Below are positions 1 to 7,200 of a DNA stretch of 9,694 nt, in pieces. Both the position numbers and the translations under genes were made by a program. Every line of letters starts with the position of its first letter. The stretch's first letter is position 1. Origin of the DNA: Bacteroidota bacterium (GTDB lineage: Bacteria; Bacteroidota; Bacteroidia; Chitinophagales; UBA10324). The stretch covers positions 1 through 9,694 of the forward strand of contig DMRR01000163.1 of assembly GCA_003455275.1 (NCBI GenBank). Direction: 5' to 3'. The notes below the pieces were generated by a model. That model saw only the letters and a program-made list of their open reading frames with translations, had not been told where the DNA came from and did not search any database.

Positions 1-2868
1 GAACGATTGCAAATAACTTGTAGGAATATTATGTTTCCCATATTTTGCATAGTGTTTTTCGATTGTTATTTTGCCGCCGTGCGAGAACTTCACATCAGGT
101 GTTCGAACCATATAATTACCAGAAAAAGTTTTGAAATCAAATTCAGAGTAATATTTTTTAAGATAATCATTTGAAAGTTTTTTTCTTTTGTCAATGTCTT
201 TTAAAAAGTATTTGTTGCGGGGCATTGCCTCAAGATAAAGCGTGGTGCCGTGCTTATCAGCCAGTGCGCATAGGTCAGCAAAATATTTTTTTGCAGAATA
301 TTTAGATTCCTTTTTTTGCTGTTCTGGCTGGTTCTTTTCAAACAGCTCAATGATTGCGCTGTTGCTTACTGTCTTAAATGGAGTTACTTCATTTGGTAAA
401 CTTACAATAAGTGTAATTCCATTTGCCATAAACACACTTGCCATGCGCATGTATTCAGCAAAAAATTTTTCTTGTTCTGATAAAACTTTTCCCCCTCTAT
501 CAAATCTTATATCATTACTCTCAGGATTAAAAGTGGTGTTGGTGCCATCAGCGATTTTGATTTGGTTCGGTTCGAAAGCAATGTAAGTATTTTGAACTAT
601 ACCCTGTGTTTCAATAATATTTTTAACAATAGCACCATCTGATTTTGATTGTAATGATTTTATAATTAAACCTTTCATTACCATATACCATCTCTGTTTT
701 TCGCCATCAACAATGTATGGATTTTTTATTGAAAGAAAGCATGGAATAATTCTATTAATTTGATATTGTTTTTCTACAGAATAAATTCCAAATTTTTCTT
801 TCTGTTCATTGTATGTTTTCTGATATGATTCCCAATCTTGTTTTTTCTCATACTGCCTTAATTCATCCTGTAATTTTGCAAATTCTGGTATTGGCTTTGT
901 AAAATCAAGTGCATAAAATCTTGCTGTATCTTTATTGTTAGAAAAATAAATTCCATAATCCCATACTAACCAATCTTTTCTGAATTTATTTGCTGGAATA
1001 AACTCAGTAAACTCTTTTGTTGTTCCATGATAAACCAACAACGGCTCACCGTTCTCATCCACTACTTTAGAGGCATTGGCAGGGTCGTTTTCCCAATCCC
1101 CAAACCATGCCTTAAACTCTAGGGTGCGGACTAAGTGCCATTGTTCCTGCGTAAGATTGCTCGGCTTGCCATTGGGTGCGAGATGCTTGGACATATCGCC
1201 TCCTAAATGTAACATCTCGCCACCTGCGTTCTTCTTTATTGGGTTATTACCCCATATAAGCAAGGATAGGTGTTTCCGTGTCTTGCGACCTTTATCATCA
1301 AATAAAGCCCCCTCATTGCCACTCATACGGCTTATAAAGCTAACTTGACGACCAGCCCATTTCCACATCTCATCTGTCCATTCAGCCTTTGGGGTGCGTT
1401 TCATACGCATTATCCAACGAGCCGACTGCCTTCCGCTACCGATACCTTGTCTTTTGGCTTCGGATGCTGATAGACCTGCCTTTTTACCTTCTTCGCTATC
1501 ATAAAACCTCTCAAGTTCAGAGGCACTCATATTTACGAGTTGTTTCCATTTCCGGTACAACTCATCGTGCTTGTCATCAACAGAACCGCCATCCTCAAAC
1601 CTTATATCTTTAATTTCTGCATCAAAGGTTGTGTTACTGCCATCGGCAAGTTTTATTTGATTAGGATAAAAAGCGACTATCTCGCCCCCTTCATCAATAA
1701 AACCATCATAACCTCTTTTTTTTGCTTCATCAGTCCATTGCAAAGAAGCATTTTTAATTGAGGTATATTCTTTCAATTCATTTGCTCGATTCGGAATCCA
1801 CGAATAAGGCATAAAACTATCTTTCCAATTATCAGATGTTCTTACCAAAGGATTTTTTATTGACAAAAAACATTGATACGAATATTGCCCATAACCTTTA
1901 ATGGATTTGTTAGCGAAATAAAATCCTACTCCCGCATACCCACCATCGCTTTTTCCAAAATATGACAAATCAAATACATTGAATTTGCTATCCGAATTAT
2001 GATAAACCACCATTGGCTCACCATTCTCATCAACTACTTTGGAAGCATTTTCGGGGTCATTCTCCCAATCGCCAAACCATGCTTTGAAGTTAGGGGTGCG
2101 CACGAGCGCTTGCTGCGCGGGGGTAAGGTTGCTTTTATAGTTGGTGGCTCGTGGTTGGTGGCTCGCAGTAGTTCCGCCTTGTTTCATTTTATAATATTGT
2201 TCTTCAATAATAAGTTTTTCCGGGTGTAGTGAAACCATAACCTTAAAATCTTTCGAACCGATTGTGCTTGGGTGCATGAATGAAACAAATTCATAACCTT
2301 GCTTGCGCGCTTCGATTGCCTGAGATTCAATTATGAAATCAATATCATCTTCATTCATAATTGCATTTTCAACCTGCTCGTTTATGTCTTTAATTTCTCC
2401 TTTTGGCGCAATAACTTTCAGCAATCGTGGAGTTCCTTTTCCTCTGCCTCCACCAATGATATTGTCAAGAGCAAATCCTCTTGCTTCCAATGAGTTTTCA
2501 GCAAGGTAAACAATGTCGCCTTTAAACTTGTCGAAGTTTACTGAAGAAGTGCCGTGGTAAAGAGTGATTGTGTCTTTGTCTTGTTTAAGTATGTTGATAG
2601 ATTTACTGGAATATGGTGGAACATCAGTGTTGAACCCGTCATTATTAATCTGGGAAATTTCTTTCTGATGCTCCCGGTTAACTTGCTGCACACTGCTACT
2701 CCCTTCCATGTAAAGTTTTCTTATGGCTTCAAATATGGTTGAATCAAGCAATTCCTCTTTCTCATTGTATTCACCTTTATCATCAAGCAGTTTAATACTG
2801 TCCTTTATTTCTTCCGGCAGTTCGGAGAAATTAAAATCAAGTTCGCGAAGCCGTGCAATTAGTTTCAT
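1..2868 (-). CDS. Polyvalent protein with three ADP-ribosyltransferase-like modules (3' end outside window)
   Basis: Reading the minus strand from the ATG at 2868-2866 gives 956 codons without a stop to the window edge, so the gene is partial at its C-terminus. In order I see a helical N-terminus (residues 1-95), an ART-like module starting at LYHGTSS (about 100-225), a second from LTPAQQALVRTPNF to IKLADGSNTTFD (246-427), a conserved phage/element-associated segment (430-545), a third ART from LTQEQWHLVRT (571-792), and a GNAT-like segment (796-932). The FKAWFGDWENDP...VVDENGEP...VYH signature is typical of the ART domains found in polyvalent proteins of phages and conjugative elements (ART-PolyVal type). 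Such proteins are thought to travel with invading DNA and modify host targets by ADP-ribosylation. Start choice rests on the TGATG overlap with the upstream gene. The targets are unknown; activity of each copy is inference. Confidence 0.87.
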   Translation of the reverse strand, partial: MKLIARLRELDFNFSELPEEIKDSIKLLDDKGEYNEKEELLDSTIFEAIRKLYMEGSSSVQQVNREHQKEISQINNDGFNTDVPPYSSKSINILKQDKDTITLYHGTSSVNFDKFKGDIVYLAENSLEARGFALDNIIGGGRGKGTPRLLKVIAPKGEIKDINEQVENAIMNEDDIDFIIESQAIEARKQGYEFVSFMHPSTIGSKDFKVMVSLHPEKLIIEEQYYKMKQGGTTASHQPRATNYKSNLTPAQQALVRTPNFKAWFGDWENDPENASKVVDENGEPMVVYHNSDSKFNVFDLSYFGKSDGGYAGVGFYFANKSIKGYGQYSYQCFLSIKNPLVRTSDNWKDSFMPYSWIPNRANELKEYTSIKNASLQWTDEAKKRGYDGFIDEGGEIVAFYPNQIKLADGSNTTFDAEIKDIRFEDGGSVDDKHDELYRKWKQLVNMSASELERFYDSEEGKKAGLSASEAKRQGIGSGRQSARWIMRMKRTPKAEWTDEMWKWAGRQVSFISRMSGNEGALFDDKGRKTRKHLSLLIWGNNPIKKNAGGEMLHLGGDMSKHLAPNGKPSNLTQEQWHLVRTLEFKAWFGDWENDPANASKVVDENGEPLLVYHGTTKEFTEFIPANKFRKDWLVWDYGIYFSNNKDTARFYALDFTKPIPEFAKLQDELRQYEKKQDWESYQKTYNEQKEKFGIYSVEKQYQINRIIPCFLSIKNPYIVDGEKQRWYMVMKGLIIKSLQSKSDGAIVKNIIETQGIVQNTYIAFEPNQIKIADGTNTTFNPESNDIRFDRGGKVLSEQEKFFAEYMRMASVFMANGITLIVSLPNEVTPFKTVSNSAIIELFEKNQPEQQKKESKYSAKKYFADLCALADKHGTTLYLEAMPRNKYFLKDIDKRKKLSNDYLKKYYSEFDFKTFSGNYMVRTPDVKFSHGGKITIEKHYAKYGKHNIPTSYLQSF
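70..483 (-). other. GNAT-like C-terminal segment, motif A not seen
   Basis: Residues about 796-932. The pattern LCALADKHGTTLYLEAMP, then DYLKKYYSEFDF and NYMVRTPDVKF, resembles the last strands and helix of GNAT acetyltransferases, where a similar ...fYkkfGF...M.R.P ending is common, including in polyvalent proteins. The first half does not show the acetyl-CoA binding Q/R-x-x-G-x-G/A loop, so this may be a degenerate or partial GNAT. It ends at KFSHGGK (928-933), after which a new unrecognised segment begins and leaves the window. Confidence 0.45.
493..1158 (-). other. ART-like module 3 with intact HGT motif
   Basis: Residues about 571-792. LTQEQWHLVRTLEFKAWFGD leads into ASKVVDENGEPLLVYHGTTK (H614), then DYGIYFSNNKDTARFYA, FLSIKNPYI and FEPNQIKIADGTNTTFN. 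It is homologous to module 2 from end to end but carries a longer charged insert (about 665-700, rich in K, E and Q) and keeps the canonical HGT motif, so it is the best candidate for an active ADP-ribosyltransferase. It ends in DIRFDRGGK. The interior (about 541-1020) is very AT-rich; for example 12 of 60 bases at 721-780 are G or C, against 31 of 60 at 1081-1140. Confidence 0.8.
1027..1131 (-). repeat. Direct repeat copy B (ART module 3 lead-in)
   Basis: This 105-base stretch encodes the FKAWFGDWENDP...VVDENGEP...VYH lead-in of module 3. It aligns without gaps to 1999-2103 at an offset of 972 bases (324 codons), with 85 of 105 positions identical by my hand count. Most differences are at third codon positions, so the copies have been kept under protein-level selection since duplication or acquisition. 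Confidence 0.85.
1234..1581 (-). other. Conserved domain between ART modules (resembles DUF5824)
   Basis: Residues about 430-545. The segment has the conserved blocks MSASELERFYDSEEGKKAGL, GIGSGRQSARWIMRMKRTP, MWKWAGRQVSFISRMSGN and KGRKTRKHLSLLIWGNNP. I recognise this as a domain recurrent in large phage and mobile-element proteins and believe it corresponds to DUF5824; no biochemical function is established to my knowledge. Its arginine/lysine and tryptophan richness would suit nucleic-acid or protein binding, which is inference. It is more GC-rich than the variable ART interiors on either side. Confidence 0.6.
1588..2133 (-). other. ART-like module 2 with HNS instead of HGT
   Basis: Residues about 246-427. 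The lead-in LTPAQQALVRTPNFKAWFGD is followed by ASKVVDENGEPMVVYHNSDS (H290), then GVGFYFANKSIKGYG for the second motif, FLSIKNPLV, and the closing FYPNQIKLADGSNTTFD. The usual HGT is HNS here, which may be a tolerated variant or may weaken NAD binding. The module ends at the F-x-x-G-G motif (residues 424-428). The stretch between the two conserved ends (about 1640-1990) is clearly more AT-rich than the ends. Confidence 0.78.
1999..2103 (-). repeat. Direct repeat copy A (ART module 2 lead-in)
   Basis: This is the partner of 1027-1131, encoding the same lead-in in module 2. The shared stretch includes a perfect 10-base block around CAAACCATGC (plus strand), which encodes part of FKAWFG. In-frame homologous recombination between the copies would remove exactly 324 codons: the rest of module 2, the intervening domain and the start of module 3. 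Confidence 0.85.
2194..2571 (-). other. ART-like module 1 (divergent)
   Basis: Residues about 100-225 of the polyvalent protein. It opens with TITLYHGTSS, where H105 sits in the HGT motif that binds NAD in ADP-ribosyltransferases. This is followed by IVYLAENSLEARGFA, which corresponds to the second conserved strand and helix, and ends with a strand like VMVSLHPEKLII. A glycine-rich loop, IIGGGRGKG (138-146), is inserted. It lacks the FKAWFGDWE lead-in of the other two copies, so it belongs to a different ART lineage. I cannot place the catalytic glutamate with certainty, so activity is open. Confidence 0.65.
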
Positions 2869-2880
2869 CAGTTCGCCCCC
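2866..2880 (-). promoter_or_regulatory. TGATG stop-start overlap with G-run ribosome site
   Basis: The TGA of the PAPS-reductase-like gene (2870-2868) shares its last base with the ATG of the polyvalent gene (2868-2866), an arrangement that favours translational coupling by reinitiation. Seven bases before the ATG the minus strand carries GGGGG (2880-2876), which could pair with the 16S anti-Shine-Dalgarno using one G-U pair. This supports the ATG as the real start of the downstream gene. Confidence 0.7.
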
Positions 2881-4211
2881 ATAGTTTCGGTTTTAAATGC
2901 TCCCGCAGGTAGTTTCCAATCCTCAATAACAATTGGTGATATAAATTCATCTAATGCCTCATCAAGCCAGCGTGCTTTCATATCTTCCGGAATAAAAGAA
3001 TTTCCATTCGTCACTTTTGCGTCCCAAATATTTTTGTCGCGATACAAAGTAAATCCAAGTTCTTTCTCAATTTCATTGATGCGCAAAACTTTTTCCGGAC
3101 TGATTTCAAAAATGCTTGCCCACGCATTGGCTGAGCTGAATATGCACAACTGACAACTGCACCTGTTCCACCCAAGCATGTAGCACGGGTGCGGTTGCAC
3201 GCGATGTGCTTCAATTATTCCCCAAACTTGTTTCTCACTCCAATCAATAATCGGTCGCCATGCAATAGCACGGCGGGTTTTGCTCATGCTGCGATAAGGT
3301 TCAATTTCATTGTAACGGCTTCGTGCTGTGCTTTCCTGCCTGCGCTCACCAGTTAGGACAACAATGTTCGCGTTCTTGTAGCGAGACATATTGTTGATGG
3401 CTTTATTCATTACACCAATCTTTGCAATCCAACTGCACCAGCGAGTGTTAAGGTCGGCACTCACTGCAGGGAATTTGCGGCGTGTGCTTTTAAATTCTGC
3501 TTTGTCTTTCGGCTTTACTTCTATGTATTCTCCATTTTGTTTCTCTTGAAAATAAATCGGCTGTATGGTTTCATTTTCACGAAAAATTTCTCTCAAGATT
3601 CCTCCATTCGCATAGCTGAATAAATTAGTTACTCCAAATGCTTTTGCAAAGGCGCGGCAATATGAAGGTGTGCATTTCCAATCGAACAAATGTTCGCCCA
3701 TTCCATCCACTTCATGATGCCACAGTTCAATTTGTTCTTTCGGAACTTTCAAAACAAAAAGTGCATAAAGCACCATTGCAACAGAATCTTTTCCACCTGA
3801 AAATGCAATAATAAGTTTTACATTTTCCTTCTGATTTTTAATCCATGAAATAAGTTCATCTCGCTGCTTATCTGTTTCCTGGTTTAAAATATTTTCTGCG
3901 GAATCCGTAAACTTTTTTTTTAAACCCATGATGGTTTTGTCAATGAGATTTTCTTCCATTTTAGGATGTCGCTCTGCCAGCCGTGCGCCACGGTCCATGC
4001 GAATAAAATTCCCGTTGCGTAAATCTTCTGGTGTTAATTCATCGCCTTCATTAAAATCATAATACTGTCGTTCTGAAATTTTATGCAATACAAATCCGTC
4101 ATCGTGCAGTTTATCAGCGACCTTAACTAATTCTTCATCAGTTTGCTCGCTTTTCACTACGCCAAGCAGTTCATTTGTTTTTCCATAAACACCAAAGTAG
4201 CGGATTTTCAC
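2868..4211 (-). CDS. PAPS reductase-family PP-loop enzyme (phage/mobile-element type)
   Basis: 447 residues starting at a GTG (4211-4209). A roughly 100-residue N-terminal segment that I do not recognise precedes the PP-loop domain. The pyrophosphate-binding loop IIAFSGGKDSVAM (SGGKDS at 138-143) defines the ATP-pyrophosphatase fold of PAPS reductases. Further family marks are TRWCSWIAK (C259), LTGERRQESTAR (287-297), a WRPIIDWSEKQVW block, and HPCYMLGWNRCSCQLCIF with C343, C351, C353 and C356. Enzymes of this fold adenylate or reduce sulfur compounds or modify nucleic acids; DndC of DNA phosphorothioation is a relative. The cysteine cluster could bind an iron-sulfur cluster. Assimilatory sulfate reduction is unlikely, as no other sulfur gene is nearby and the neighbours are mobile-element genes. 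It lies 23 bases after the helicase stop and overlaps the next gene by one base. The substrate is unknown. Confidence 0.86.
   Translation of the reverse strand: MKIRYFGVYGKTNELLGVVKSEQTDEELVKVADKLHDDGFVLHKISERQYYDFNEGDELTPEDLRNGNFIRMDRGARLAERHPKMEENLIDKTIMGLKKKFTDSAENILNQETDKQRDELISWIKNQKENVKLIIAFSGGKDSVAMVLYALFVLKVPKEQIELWHHEVDGMGEHLFDWKCTPSYCRAFAKAFGVTNLFSYANGGILREIFRENETIQPIYFQEKQNGEYIEVKPKDKAEFKSTRRKFPAVSADLNTRWCSWIAKIGVMNKAINNMSRYKNANIVVLTGERRQESTARSRYNEIEPYRSMSKTRRAIAWRPIIDWSEKQVWGIIEAHRVQPHPCYMLGWNRCSCQLCIFSSANAWASIFEISPEKVLRINEIEKELGFTLYRDKNIWDAKVTNGNSFIPEDMKARWLDEALDEFISPIVIEDWKLPAGAFKTETMGAN
3913..3921 (-). other. A9 homopolymer in the PAPS-reductase-like gene
   Basis: The coding strand carries nine consecutive A residues within GLKKKF (residues 97-102), at the junction between the N-terminal segment and the PP-loop domain. 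Loss of one A leads to TAA at 3870-3868 and gain of one A to TAA at 3886-3884, so either slip yields a protein of only about 110 residues lacking the catalytic domain. Slippage is not shown by the sequence; the run is simply long enough to allow it. Confidence 0.4.
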
Positions 4212-4234
4212 AATTTGTAGATTTAAAGATGAAA
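4212..4234 (-). other. 23-base intergenic gap, only one in the window
   Basis: Between the TAA of the helicase (4237-4235) and the GTG of the PAPS-reductase-like gene there are 23 mostly A/T bases. I see no Shine-Dalgarno core, no hairpin and no room for a promoter, so the two genes are almost certainly co-transcribed. Weak A/T-rich leaders are usual in Bacteroidota, which fits but does not prove that host. Confidence 0.6.
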
Positions 4235-7200
4235 TTAAACTCCCAATTCCAGCAACACATTCACCTTCGCAAATTTCTTTGCTACAGAGGCACGGCGGCG
4301 GTTCAGTTCTGCTTCATCTTCGAGTTGCTTAATGCGGGCAGCAGCATCATCTTCTGCAGTTTTTTCAGCATCAAGATTCACTGCTTCCTCCTTATTTTTT
4401 TCGTCAATCATCTTTTCTGCCTCGCGGTCCTGTTGCTGAAGGTCATCCAAAATTTTTTCCTGTATTGGCAATGGTGATTCCTCGTCCGTGTATTCCTCCA
4501 TCTTCACATGCGGTTTCACATAATGGTCGAACTGTGCGCGGCTGAGTGATGCAGTAGCATTGTATTGTTCTTTCAGGTAATCCAAAAGATTCTGCAACTT
4601 GTTTTCCGGCACCTCGCCACGCATGTTCGTTGCAACTTTGTTAAACTGATTTTTAGTCAGCCCCACAAGCACCTGGTCTTCAGCGTAGTATTTTGCAAAG
4701 TCCTTTTTGGAAGGCATCATTACTTCGTAAATGTATTTGTCTGCATCACGAGCCACAAAACCGCGATGTCCTGTGCTTCCCGTATTATGCTTTTTCACTA
4801 TTGTAATTCCAAGTGAAGTTTCAATCGGATTTGTGTCCGGTTCTGAATCCTGGAGAATGTGCAGTGCATAAGTAATCGGCACTGTAACTCTTACCGGCTT
4901 TTCATCTTCGCCATGAATACGCTTGGTTCCTTCCGGTTTAAAGTCATAAGTCATCAGCACACCGTTTCTTACTCCGCCCTTGATGGTAGTAAATCGAATG
5001 AGTTTTCCTTTCTGAATATCTGACTTGGCAAGAGCTTTCAGAATGTTTCCGGTAACGATGTATTGATAAATACGGTCGGCACTGGCTTTCTTAATTTCAC
5101 TGTTCCATATTTTGAGCATGTATTCATAACTCTCATTGCTGGAAATTCGTGTGCGCGTCATGTCGCGGCACTGAGAAATTATATCCAATTTTGAAAGCGG
5201 AACTACGCGGTAGCGCTGCGAACCAGCAAGCGCGAAGCGAAGTTTGATGTTGCTCTTTGCATAAGGATTTTTGGTTGATTTGTTAATCGCAAACCCAACG
5301 AAAATTCCCTTGATAAAAGTAGTTTCCGGGTTGTTAATGTCGCCGCCGGCTACAAACAATGGATAAGCAACTACCTTACCCGGACGGAAGAAATCAATGA
5401 AGGTATTGATGTAACCTGCCTGTGAGTTTTCGTAGTTTTCGCTTTCGTGCAGTCGGGTTGCTTTTTCTGCTTCCAGCTCACGGGCTTTTTCTTCCACACG
5501 CATATCAATATCCTTTTGAGTGATTCCGTTTTTCTCCAGTTCAAGTTTCCAGATTGGTGAGTTACGGAATTTCTCTAAATCATTTTGCGTATCGGTTTCA
5601 ATATACTTTGCCATCCGCTCTATCTCCGCCTTAGCGTATGCTTTCACATCGCTCTTCAGTGCATTGGTATATTCTTCAACAGTAACTTTATTTCCATCAG
5701 CATCAGTGAGCGTTTGCTCCACCATCGCGCGAACTTCTTCGCTCTTGTAGGGCTTGCTCAGGTTATTGACAATACATTTTTCGAGAATCGCATGGCGACT
5801 GAAAATACTTTTATCGCCACTACCCAATGACACAATCATTTTTTCTTCAGTTTCGGCCTCAAGTTTTTCAGCCACACCAACTTCGAGATCATATTCTCCG
5901 CTTTGTTTAAGAAGAAATACAGTGTCTTTGTATTGCTCAATGACTTCATCATAAAACTGCTCTTGTTGCTTGGTTGGTAATACTGCAATTCGTCCGCTCG
6001 TGCGGTGCGCGCAATCCGCTGGCACAGGCACATGCTCGATGCCTCCGTATTCCTGAGCGAGTTTGTTCAGGTTTCCGAATGGTGCGCCAAGCTGATTGTT
6101 ATAGATACTCATGTGTTCGAACAGCCAGTTCAGCACAATTCGGTCTCCGTATTTGTTCAGAAAATCATCAGTATCAAGAATTGCAGTTGATTGCTTTTGA
6201 TTTGAAGTGGTGTTTGCATCAAGCGAACTGAGCTTATGCTGAAGCATAATCATATAGCGCTTCTCGGCCGGAACAGCAGAAATCACATAATCGTAAATCG
6301 GTTTAAATATTTGACCTGTTCGGAAAATACGCCCGCGCTTTTGAACTTCCTCGTTAATATCCAACTCCGCCTGTAAAATAATCATGCAACGCTGCTTCAC
6401 TTTATCTTTCGGAACTTTCTTGGTTGGAATCGCATGTGCGCTGGCTCCGGTGCTTCCGGCGCGGTTAATCATGATACAGTCAATTTCATTATCATTGAAC
6501 ATGCGGAAAGTTTCTTTCGCATTTCGGAACACACGGCTGGTGTAAATTGCAGTTCCGTCGCCGTTAATTTTCAAACGATTTTTTCTGCCTGTTACTTCTT
6601 CTACCGTGAATCCTGCATTTTGAATGTGGTAGTAAAGCACATCAATCGGTGAAAGTGAAATTCCTGTAACAGTTTGCTTTATTTTCTTTTCAAGATAAGC
6701 ATAAGCATTCATAAAGTCCTCTCCCATTTCTTCCGGAATTAAATACTCAGTGTAAGCGGTCCCGTCAGGATTGGTTACAGTGTATTTGGTGCAGTTCTTT
6801 AACCGGTGCAAAAACACATGACTGAAATCATCAGCAATCACTTCTCCGTCGCGCAATTGCATTCCTTCATCATTGGTAAGGCGGTTTAAGAAACTTTCCA
6901 TGGTAGAACTGAACGCAATTACCGGCTTGCGACCTTCTTTCAAACGATTGACTGCGTGCTGCGCCACCACAGATGCTTTAATTGAAAAAAGCATCTGAGA
7001 AATCAACTGAAATACCCCGTTAAATACCGGCATGTTATTGATTCCGCCTTCTTCGGTTCCCTTTGTCATGCGCGATTTCAGGCGCTCATTCTTTTTTTCA
7101 ATTGCGGGCTTCACATATTGTTTCTGAAACTCCATAATATCACGAAGCAGTTCAGTTGCGCTGTCGGCTACGGCACGGTGAACATCTTTTAAGTCAAACT

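Noticed and set aside
242..2742. Several plus-strand frames of 60-115 codons in the left third
   Set aside because: They are shadows of the polyvalent gene, which is open across the entire stretch on the minus strand and carries clear domain signatures.
2868..4211. Calling the PP-loop gene cysH
   Set aside because: The extra N-terminal segment, the C343/C351/C353/C356 arrangement and the mobile-element neighbours differ from assimilatory PAPS reductase; only fold-level family membership is supported.
4200..4240. Terminator or promoter between the helicase and the PAPS-reductase-like gene
   Set aside because: The gap is 23 bases, with no inverted repeat followed by a T-run and no paired promoter elements.
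5836..6033. Short minus-strand frames inside the helicase and PAPS-reductase-like genes (also 3011-3214, 7573-7866, 9349-9576)
   Set aside because: They overlap well-supported coding sequence in another frame and show no domain, start signal or independent spacing.
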